DNA from: Alnus glutinosa | Taxonomy: Eukaryota > Streptophyta > Magnoliopsida > Fagales > Betulaceae | Direction: 5' to 3' | Assembly: GCF_958979055.1 (NCBI RefSeq) | Contig: NC_084889.1 | Location: 32,553,261 to 32,617,260, forward strand | Length of the DNA stretch: 64,000 nt | Shown: positions 50,004 through 58,217 of the stretch, in pieces | How positions within the stretch are numbered: the first letter of the stretch is position 1 | Layout: every line of letters starts with the position of its first letter | Notes under the pieces: generated by a model | Databases searched by the model: none | What the model was told of the DNA's origin: nothing | What the model saw: the letters and a program-made list of their open reading frames with translations, nothing else | Translations under genes and position numbers: made by a program

Positions 50004-50074
50004 CCTTTCTCTTCCTTCTTCTTCTTCTCTCCCTTGGCTTTATGGGGTTTCGCCTTGCCTGTTTTGGGAGCCAT
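36604..50074 (-). CDS. REC2: REC2-like clustered-mitochondria/TPR protein (1885 aa, 23 exons)
   Basis: Coding exons (minus): 50074-50005, 49804-49743, 49491-49399, 49132-49060, 48885-48526, 47762-47698, 47555-47424, 47263-47222, 47126-46602, 46524-46367, 46159-45652, 45452-45390, 45304-45203, 44324-44004, 43904-43812, 43717-43616, 43508-43404, 42316-42183, 41177-40994, 39977-39846, 39757-39645, 38920-38842, 38745-36604; 5658 bases, in frame throughout. Order: Lys-rich head; ubiquitin-like fold (about 23-100); GC-rich linker; CLU domain (about 215-530, [39 protein letters not shown]); eIF3-p135-type region (about 752-858, [19 protein letters not shown]); TPRs (about 890-1108, [39 protein letters not shown]); long acidic/Ser-Pro tail with NGxPxSP repeats, ending [12 protein letters not shown]. 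This matches Arabidopsis REC2/TSS (At4g28080) exon by exon as far as I recall it. REC proteins set chloroplast compartment size; FRIENDLY/CLU relatives act on mitochondria. Confidence 0.93.
36950..37110 (-). repeat. Imperfect in-frame tandem repeat NG(Y/F/I)PxSP in the REC2-like tail
   Basis: About eight units of 21 bases encode [42 protein letters not shown] and NGFPVSP. A 21-base period with Ser-Pro sites suggests slippage-prone and possibly phosphorylated sequence. Confidence 0.85.
44675..44940. repeat. Dispersed repeat (tRNA-Met PBS-like), two units, in REC2-like intron 13
   Basis: Reference copy of a family at eight loci: 377-520, 14703-14785, 29080-29700, 31750-31873, 34076-34240, here, 48015-48300 and 51830-52090. 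Order: ATTAAATGATTAAATTTACTCATTC, ATCTTAAGTTTTTGGGATAA, GTGATTTAACA, a TGGTA(T/A)CA.AGC-like word, GAGTTCAAA, TTTATC.CTTCATTTCAA and CACGTGTT. TGGTATCAGAGC after the repeat unit looks like a tRNA-Met primer-binding site, so the family may derive from a short LTR element. Confidence 0.65.
48015..48300. repeat. Dispersed repeat, reverse orientation, in REC2-like intron 5
   Basis: Reads TTAAATCACTACTTATTCCAAAAGCTTAAG, CTCAACACGTGAATTATTTAATTGAAATAAG, AGTCAAGGTTTGAA and TTGATACCAATTTTAAATCATCAATTATTCC, the reverse complement of the 44675 family. Confidence 0.7.
49963..50004. repeat. Compound (TA)n(GA)n microsatellite at the intron 1 donor of the REC2-like gene
   Basis: On the coding strand the intron begins GTCTCTCTCTCTCTCTC and runs into (TA)n, so the microsatellite includes the 5' splice site region. 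Confidence 0.85.
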
Positions 50075-50800
50075 TGCACATGAAAACTGTTGGGTTAGTA
50101 TTAAAACTTGTTTGCTTCAATTGGGTTAAGACTGAACTTTGCAGAATAAACAATTTCCTCAGCGTGCACGGTGCAGCGCGCGGCTTCTTAATAATCAATT
50201 CTCCTTCCAAAAGTCAGAACTTTCTTTTATTAAACTAATAATAGCAGGCTTGAGTGGAAAGCTCAATCTCAACAAAAACTTGATTTTCCTGTAGAAAAAT
50301 ACAATACTATATAGCAAACAATGTCACTAACAATATCAAAATTTGGTAATGGAATCAATGAGCAGAGATTTCGAAAGGGACAGAGCTGAAAAAGGGTGGG
50401 AACTGAATCGAAAAGAGAATAGTACTAGTGGTGCTGTTGAGCATATTAAAGAGGAAGGTGAAGGAGTTGCTGGGGACAGAGAGTGAGAAGTTTATAAGCT
50501 GAGAGAGAGACACAGAGAGAGAGAGAGAGAGAGAGAGATCTGTGTGTGTGAGTGTGTGGTGGATAGGATAAGGTAGGCTAAGGCCTCCTCAGTCCTCCCC
50601 TTAAGCAGACGAACAGAGAGCATGAAAGGCTAGCGATTTGGGGCCTCTCATTTTTCTCCTCTCTCACCTTAACACCTCATCACCTCTCTCTCTATCTCTC
50701 TCTCTCTCTCTCTCTCTCAATCTTTCTCTGGATTTCTAGGTTTGTCATTGGAAAGTTGAAGCAGCTGATCAGAAGGTTATCTCATCATCTCCTAGATAAT
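50075..50800 (-). promoter_or_regulatory. Leader and promoter region of the REC2-like gene
   Basis: Upstream of the ATG at 50074. Dinucleotide tracts of opposite strand sense lie at 50513-50537 (GA) and 50691-50719 (TC). Such tracts are frequent around plant transcription starts. A TATA box could not be chosen with confidence. Confidence 0.35.
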
Positions 50801-51829
50801 CTAGATTGGACCCGCTTCTGATATGTAGTGGGACCTATAGATGCCTGCCACGTATTTCAAATGGTAATTTTTTTCATCAAAGACTACTAAGTGTTTTAGT
50901 TTGGATTATACGGCCTGCGAAGACAACACGTATTTAATATGATGTCCGCGGGTTAATATTATGGGGTCTGTGAAGAAAATTATGATCAAATAAAAAAATA
51001 AATATAATAGAGAAAATAATTAAAAGAAATAAAGATAATGAATTTTACGTGGATTTATATATCTATAACCTACTTCTACATGATAAAGTCCAAAATGCTA
51101 TATTATACGCTTATTTCTCTTGATGATTTTACAATACAGAAGATTCTTATTTATAGAAGAATTTATACAAATAAGTATGATAATCAAATCAATTAGATTT
51201 AATTACAATTAATTTTGTAAAAGTAAGTAACGTACAATATAATATTAATATATTTCTTAGGAAATATATTCTCTAACAGTTTGACCCATTTGATTAAATG
51301 GATCGGGTTAAAGTTGATTTATATAATCTTATACTCATACCTCAATAGGACCCGAGCTCGACACTTGAATATAAATTGCCACATTTAGCTCGAACACAAA
51401 CATATATAGTTTTTCTTTAAATTAAGTTTGAGGAATTTTTTCCAATTTAGTATATAAAATTATTCTGTGTTATTTGATCATGTGAGAAATACTAAATTTT
51501 CATCTCTCTAATTCGATTCAATCCCTCTAACTCAATTTAGAGAAAAATTCTGTCCCCAATAGCTTCTTCTCCTGCTCATGAATATTCACGTTGGAATGAG
51601 GTTGGGTTTAATTTCAGCATAATTTAGGGTAGATACGAGGCCAATATTTATCGGTCTTAATGAAGACCTCTCACTTGTAAGATCCTCTCCATTTCAAACG
51701 AAATGGACGGTATCTATTTCATGGTCATTGTTAGATGTACCAACTTTAAATCTTGATTATGAAATAGAGAGGATTATATTTCATGTCTTTTGAAAAATTA
51801 ATTAAGGAAAAAGCGACTAAAACTAGAAC
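50801..51829. other. Gene-free AT-rich stretch
   Basis: The segment at about 50995-51180 resembles the LTR-type debris near 10175 (TTTACGTGG). No coding signal. Confidence 0.4.
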
Positions 51830-52090
51830 ATGTTAAAATATTAATTTAATGATTAAATTTACTATTTATGTTTATTAATTTAAGTTTTGAAATACATGTT
51901 GATTTAACATTGTATCAGAGTAGATGTCTTAAATTCGAACCCTAACTTCATAATTTACGTGTTAGATCTTACTTATTAAGTGAGAGTTTGAACTCACGCC
52001 CTAGGAAAAGTTCAAATATTTATTAAATTATTAAATTTACTCTTTCTTTATCATTTTAACTCTTAAGATAAATTGTGATTTAACAAATAA
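51830..52090. repeat. Dispersed repeat, two units
   Basis: AATTTAATGATTAAATTTAC, TTTAACATTGTATCAGAGTAG, TTACGTGTTAGATC, then a second ATTAAATTATTAAATTTACTC and GTGATTTAACAA. Same family as 44675. Confidence 0.65.
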
Positions 52091-52574
52091 AACATGAAAT
52101 CTTCATCCATCCTTGATAGTTAAAGCTTTTGAATTCAATAAATATTATTATTATTATTATTATTGTTTGATCTTTTGCCAAATCTAATTAACATGGTTTT
52201 AGTTGTCAAAATTTATGGCCTATATATGAGTGGACAAACTTCAAAAACTTTTGGATTGTATGTCTATCAATTCTCATTTGATTGATAGGCCACGTATTTT
52301 TTTTTTATTTTTTATTTATTGTTATCAAGTTATCATTTTTCTCCATGAGTATATTATAATATGACATTATGTAATCATACAAAATAAATAAAATCTAGAC
52401 CATAAAATATATCTCTCTCCATTTCACTTATTCCCATTCGGCAAATTGCAAAGCTCCCTAGAGAGAAGATTCGAGGGATAAAAAGTTCTTTCTACAAAAC
52501 AGATCTCTTTTGTTATTTTTTTGGCTGGACAAAAAATAAAATAAAATAAAATAAAAAAATTGTAGTTTAAAAGA

Positions 52575-52750
52575 ATTTAGTGACGTGCCAGGGGATCTGA
52601 CACATCATTAAATTTTAGTAATGTGTCATTAGTGATGTGTCTCCAACGTGAAAAATCACTACATTACCACTAAGAATTTAGTGACGTGTCAAATACTAGC
52701 ACGTTACTAAGTTAGTGATATGTCAAACATTAACACATCACTAAATCTGG
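52575..52750. repeat. Cluster of TTAGTGACGTGTC-type words (En/Spm-like subterminal repeats)
   Basis: At least six copies of (T)TAGTGA(C/T)(G/A)TG(T/C)C or its complement in 170 bp, in both orientations. Clustered short motifs of this kind are typical of CACTA transposon subterminal regions. The element's true ends were not found. Confidence 0.5.
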
Positions 52751-53057
52751 CAAAAATTGAATTTTATTATTATTTTTTTTAATTTTGCTCTCCCGAATAT
52801 ATTTTTTTAATTTTTGGCAGTTGACCTGATAGACAATTTACATTTCCATATATCAATCTATCAACAATCACAACAATTTACATTTCCATCAATCATCAAT
52901 AATCACAATTATTCAAAATCAAAACACCTGTTTCAACAAATACATAATCAATCTTTGTCATAGATATGAACAAAGTATACATATTACAAAACATAATCTA
53001 TATACAAATTACAAAACAGGAACAAAAATACAAGTACTTCATGATCATCACCAACTA

Positions 53058-53138
53058 TCAACGGTAATCGTTAGGTTTGAGGACATGTCTAGTGGCACCT
53101 TCCTTCAGCCACCTCTGAATGAATTGATGATCATGAGT
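53058..53138 (-). other. Orphan terminal-exon candidate near the CACTA-like cluster
   Basis: Minus strand: acceptor TTGTAG, then 27 codons (THDHQFIQRWLKEGATRHV, LKPNDYR) to a TGA. Could be the last exon of a lost transposon or host gene. Product not recognised. Confidence 0.22.
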
Positions 53139-53604
53139 CTACAAGATCAACACAAGTATTAAATACATTAGAATCAATTATACAGTACATTGTATAAGAA
53201 ATAACTAAAACATAAAGAAAAATATAGTCTTTACAAAGACGATAATAATTTTGAAGCAAAAATAATATGTTGTCTCCACACCAAACCAATCATGCATCAA
53301 GTCTTCAACCAAACCAACAGTTAGTTTCTCATTATCACACCAAACCAACCATCAAGTCTTTATTCAAACAAACCAATCAATCCAAACCATAATGCATCCT
53401 TAATTGAAGTCCCAATACAAAACAAACCAATCCAACCAATATCATACAACGAGTTGCAAGAGAGCACCATAACACTAAATGCAACAGCTTTAATTTCAGT
53501 TTTGGCCCGTAGATATATTAACTAGATTTGGATTCCAAAAAGGAGGGTTAAGTTATTTTTCATCTTCTACTATGGATTCTTAAATATCTTACCATCAGGT
53601 GAAA

Positions 53605-53741
53605 GGGTAGTGATTGGGGGAGGCCATTGACCGGCTCCCTCCCCCCTTTTATATTAAAAAATTCACTTTTAATCCACTTTTTGTTTTTTATATTATTTTA
53701 TTCCTTCTTTTGGATTAAAAGAGGGTTTTTTAATGTAAAGG
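53605..53741. mobile_element. Truncated copy of the 180-bp hairpin MITE
   Basis: GGGTAGTGATTGGGGGAGGCC, then ATTAAAAAATTCACTTTTAAT and GGATTAAAAGAGGGTTTTTTAATGTAAAG. Identical layout to 54018-54197 but without the right arm. Confidence 0.78.
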
Positions 53742-54017
53742 ATTTAGAATATAATATAATATTCTAGTGGGACATCAATTTGGATAATGAATAGAATATA
53801 ATAACCTTACATTGTGTGGCCAAATATATGCAGAGATTGAAGTACTGTTGTACTTTTTCTTGACTGGTTGCTTGATAGTTACTTGAATTTGTTACCTTCA
53901 CTGTAAAAAATCAAAGATTGAAATTAATGTTAAAAGACACCATAGTTAGATTTAAAGACTGATCGGATTGTTCCAGTCAAATTCTGAACTCGATCAATGG
54001 CTCACAGTTTTCACTTG
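53742..54017. other. AT-rich spacer between MITE copies
   Basis: Nothing recognised. Confidence 0.4.
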
Positions 54018-54197
54018 GGGTAGTGATTGGGGGGAGGCCATTAACCGGCTTCCTCCCCCCTTTATATTAAAATATTCACTTTCAATCTACTTTTTATTTT
54101 TTATATTATTTTATTCTTTTTTTTGGATTAAAAGAGAATTTTTTAATGTAAAGGGGGGGGAGGGAGCCGGTCAATGGCCTCCCCCCAATCACTACCC
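54018..54197. mobile_element. 180-bp hairpin MITE with G/C-tract arms
   Basis: The left arm GGGTAGTGATTGGGGGGAGG, CCATTAACCGGC, TTCCTCCCCCC and the right arm GGGGGGAGGGAGCCGG, TCAATGGCC, TCCCCCCAATCACTACCC are reverse complements. The AT-rich centre is also palindromic (ATATTCACTTTCAAT..GGATTAAAAGAGAATTTTTTAAT). Confidence 0.85.
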
Positions 54198-54373
54198 GCT
54201 TTACAGTTTTGCATGAAAGAGGCTGTTGTCATTACACAATTATTATTTATTTATTTTTTTTCAATTCTTCGTTGAATATGTACACGTGGATCTTACAAAT
54301 TAAATAATAAATTTGAAAAAAATATAAATGACATTTAGCATTACTCATGAATGAGAGATGGAGAAATAAAATA

Positions 54374-54836
54374 GGAAAAACTTCACTTATAACTTCTAAT
54401 TTTTCATCACTTTTGCAAAAAGGGACTCAAATTTTAAAAAGTGTCAATTTATGGTATCTATCTTTCAATTTTTTCAATTTAAACCATCCATTAGAATTTT
54501 CAAATAAATCCTATCAAAATTTTCAAAATACCCCTATGTTTATTTAAAAAGAAAAAAAATTTTAAAAATTTTCAAAAATTCGAGCATGAGTGTTTTTGCC
54601 AATTTCGTTAAATTTTGACCAATACCTAAATCCTAGCAATTTTTTTTTCTTTTTTTTTTTTTCCTAAAAAAAAGGGGGTATCTAAGGAATTTTAACAGAA
54701 TTTAATGAAAAATTCTAACAAATGGTTGAAATTGAAAAAAGTTGAAATATGGATATTCTAAATTGACACTTTTTAATGTTTTGGTACTTTTTTTACAAAA
54801 GTAATAAAATATCAAGGTTATAAGTGAAGTTCCTCC
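54374..54836. mobile_element. Long-TIR MITE, second member of the 29706 family
   Basis: Arms AACTTCACTTATAAC, TTTTTCATCACTTTTGCAAAAA, AAAGTGTCAATTTA and their reverse complements (TAAATTGACACTTTTTA, TTTACAAAAGTAATAAAAT, GGTTATAAGTGAAGTT). T-rich core at 54641-54662. Confidence 0.78.
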
Positions 54837-54938
54837 AATAAATAACATTTCTCTTTCTCTCTCTCTCTCTTTTTTTTTTTTTGGACATTGGTCCTTATAA
54901 CATGTGATTTTCATTAAAAATATATGTGATGATTTGAA

Positions 54939-55354
54939 TGTAACACTTTAGTTTCATAGATGCTTAGCCACTTAGAGCGGGTGAATATAGCTCATGGGTG
55001 CTTAGTATTACATTAGTTTCTTATTAGCTGGGACTGTGCTTTATAAGTTATTTTAACTCCAATTGTAACTAGACTTTTCTTTTTGAGTGATAGCATATAT
55101 GTAGCTAATGTTTTTCTTGAATCGTTACAAATGGTATTGAGGCAATTTGTAACATTTCAGTCTCACATTGAGAAAATGATTACCCACATAGAGTGGGTGG
55201 ATTATAAAAGAGTTCATGAGTGCTAAGTCTCACACTGATTATTTATTAAGTGAAACTGAACTTTATAAGCTATTCTAGTGAGCTCTAATTATAAATTGAA
55301 TAGTCTTTTCGGAGTGATAGCATATGTGGCTAACACTTTTCTTAGATCATTACA
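54939..55354 (+). mobile_element. Near-minimal LTR element (TRIM-like), 18-bp interior
   Basis: Two direct repeats (54939-55129 and 55148-55354), both TGTAACA..TTACA, share blocks such as TTTATAAG.TATT.TA, TGAGTGATAGCATAT and GTGGCTAA/GTAGCTAA. The spacer is only AATGGTATTGAGGCAATT, whose TGGTATTGAGGC resembles the tRNA-Met primer site TGGTATCAGAGC. TTGAA flanks both outer ends exactly (54934-54938, 55355-55359), a 5-bp target duplication. No coding capacity; the interior has no polypurine tract. Confidence 0.83.
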
Positions 55355-55359
55355 TTGAA

Positions 55360-55735
55360 AGCATATGTTCTGCTAATCCTATATTTAAAGAATTCCGTCC
55401 AACCCTTTTTAAAGGAAAAATTAATGTCCAAGATTATTATGAACTTGGCTTGTTTTCATCTTTCTCAAGCTCAGAAGCTTTGTAAGGGAAATGTTAGAGA
55501 TAAAAAGAGTCTCTTAAAATCGGGAAGCCTTGATATAATACCTTGGAATACTCTTAAATTATGGCTTTGATAACAAGTTCATATTGCAAGACTTGAGAAT
55601 TCACTTAACAAAACCAAGCATCATTTGCTGTAAATAACTTGAACTAAACACAAGGAAATAAAGAAAAAATTGACACCCACGAAATCATTTGCTTTTCACA
55701 TTCAAAATTAAACAAATCAAAAAAAAAAAAAAAAA
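55360..55735. other. 3' flank of the small membrane-protein gene
   Basis: AT-rich; a poly-A run (55719-55735) touches the stop codon side of the minus-strand gene ending at 55736. Nothing else seen. Confidence 0.4.
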
Positions 55736-55914
55736 TCAAGCTTCTGGTTCCCTGGATAAAGAAAAGATGAGAAAGATACAGAAAGGAACAAGTACAAAAG
55801 CTGCAAGCTTTAGCAAGTCCTCAGTTTCCTTTGATATCACTCCAATCCTTGACCAGTCTCCACTGTACCTGAACATTGAAATCCTTTTACATGAGAAAGA
55901 TAGATATAATGAAG

Positions 55915-55945
<31 letters not shown>

Positions 55946-56189
55946 GAAGAAAATAGAGGAAAGCATACCCAGCATCGATGAATCCCAGCCCAAGCACGGC
56001 CACAACAGAGCGAGCAAGAATTGGGTTGGAGATTTTCAGTGGGAAAATGGTCGTTTCTTGCTGGGTCCTCGATTTATCAGACAAATCTCTCTTCTTGGCC
56101 ATTGAGATTCCAAATTTTCTGCCATTTCTCCTCACAGACGGATAAGAAGTCGGGCTGTTGAAGATAAAGCTCTTTCTTGTGACCAGCAT
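55736..56189 (-). CDS. Small membrane protein, probably plastid-targeted (117 aa, 2 exons)
   Basis: Exon 1 is 56189-55969 and exon 2 is 55868-55736; 354 bases in frame, intron GT..AG with a 26-A run inside (55917-55943). The head is rich in Ser, Arg, Lys and lacks acidic residues for about 30 positions (MLVTRKSFIFNSPTSYPSVR), as in chloroplast transit peptides. A conserved-looking core follows (ILARSVVAVLGLGFIDAGYS, GDWSRIGVISKETEDLLKLA), then a hydrophobic helix (AAFVLVPFCIFLIFSL) and a short charged tail. I recall similar short uncharacterised proteins in many plants (possibly DUF7887) with the GFIDAGYSGDWSRIG core, but the function is not known to me. The first ATG in frame is used. Confidence 0.75.
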
Positions 56190-57320
56190 TTCCTATCCTC
56201 TGTTTAGGCTCATTACTCTTTGACAAATCTCAAATTCCAAATCATTCATCCAATAAGGGCAGAATTGTAATTTTAAAATTGTTAATATTATATTTAGTGA
56301 AAAATACAAAAATCATTTCATATATGCGTTTCTACCATGAGAAATCCATTAACTGTGAGCTCTTTAAATCACTTATTTCGTTTTCTGTATGCGTTTTGGG
56401 CATCACAATACGTGTGAACCATCCATACCCCTATGATTTCAAATAAAAACCACAGGAAAAAGGGGAAAGACAAAATTTTTTATATTAAAATAATATTAAA
56501 GGAAATAAAAGTACTACCCTAGTCCCTAGACACTTTTTGTTCTCTTGGATTAGGGAACACTTGAAGCATTTTCAATAGATTATTTTCTCTCACTTTTAGG
56601 TAGAATAGCCAAGCAAAATCAAAAAAGTCTTCTAGCACATTATCTACTAAAAATGTAAAATAATTTGTCTTAGATTTATACTATCCACAAATGCATCTTT
56701 TTTTTTTCTTTTTTTTTTTTTGGTAATGTTTCCTTTGGGCCTCTCTCATTCTCTCTCTCTCTCTCTTTTTTCAAACCCGTATTGGCGTTTACAGTCTTTT
56801 CCAATTTCATTGATAATATTAATTTTAATCGAACTCAATCACTACAGTTTAAACAGTTCAAGGTTTATAATTATTTCTATAGCAGGATGCATGATAATAT
56901 GAAATTTAATGACAATTAGAAAAATGACCGTTAAAAAAAATTATTGCGTTTGAAAAATGACCATTTTAACAAAACGATTATTGTAAAATATGACCGTAAG
57001 AAAAATGTCTGTATGAAGAAAAAAAATAAGAACGTTTGAAAAAAAGGACAGTAAAAAAAATACAACGAGGGAGGGGTTCATCTCCTGTATATAAAGCCCA
57101 TGTATTGCTAGTTTATTTCATTAGGCAAAATACAACCCTTTTTTTTCTTTTTTTATTAGAGTTTTCTAGTTTGGAGTGATATTTGATTCATAGCTTATTC
57201 AATCCTAAAAAATGACCTATGCTTCTTAAATCCTGTGATTCATGATCTTTATTTGGTTTCTTGTAATGATTTTTCGAAGATACTATATTGGTGATAATAG
57301 AGAATAGGACGGTGATTATG
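56190..57320. other. Gene-free stretch
   Basis: Contains a relic of the 8797/18500 repeat 3' part at about 56480-56580 (TTAGGGAACACTTGAAGCATTTTC) and T-rich runs at 56698-56722. No gene. Confidence 0.4.
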
Positions 57321-57580
57321 AAGCTGTTTGGTAAGTTGTGGAAAATGGGATGTTTTATTTGAATAGTAGTAATAAATGATTGATGTGATATAGAATTTGA
57401 GAATGTTTTGTAGAAAAGTGAAAAAGTTTTGTTTTGTAGTGAGTTTTTTTATTTGAATAGTAATAAAAAATTATTGATATGATGTAAAAAGTGTAAAAAA
57501 GTTAGAATGTTTTTTATTTGATTTTTTTGGGAGAAGTGAAATGGGAATTGAAATTGTTTGGATTGGTTACCAAACAAGCT
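57321..57580. mobile_element. AT-rich MITE (about 260 bp)
   Basis: Ends AAGCTGTTTGGTAAG and GGTTACCAAACAAGCT are inverted. The interior holds two direct copies of TTTATTTGAATAGTA.TAA..AAT.ATTGAT.TGATGTA. Confidence 0.65.
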
Positions 57581-58217
57581 CTATGTTGTTAGGGATAAGA
57601 GTTTTATCTTGTGATTTTTGGGTAGAGATGAGTTTTTAATTAAATAAATTCTAAAATTTATGATATTAATGAAATAGAGGAGGAGTTTAGATAAGGTCTT
57701 GAACGGTGGCTGGGCTCCCCACTTGTTTTAACAACTCTTCTGGCAACAGAATTGAAATTGAAACTCCATTTGAAAGACAATTGGAATGTTAAATACAAGC
57801 TAAAAGCACTTTGGCCAACGTTCAGACAGTTAGTCCACACAATAACTCTTCAAACCCACAAAACACACACCCATTACATACATAAACAAAACGGTAAAAA
57901 GTTGTATCTTTGATGGTATTGAATCATTACTCTCGCATTATATTCCACGACGTATGATAACACGGACACTCACACTGCAACTAACAAGTGCAGAAAAACT
58001 AGCCACGTCCCGCTGCTTCGAGAAGACTCTTGGACTGATGTCTGAAGACAAGTGACAAACAAATTATTGGATTTCAACAAAGAACCACAAGAACATCTTT
58101 TCTAATCCCCATGAACTCCACTAGAGGATTTCTCAGATCTTGGGCTTCATTCCTTTTCGTTCTGTTCTCCTTCTTGGTCGGTACATTTTGAGCCTGAGAC
58201 CAATCCCAACCCCAACA

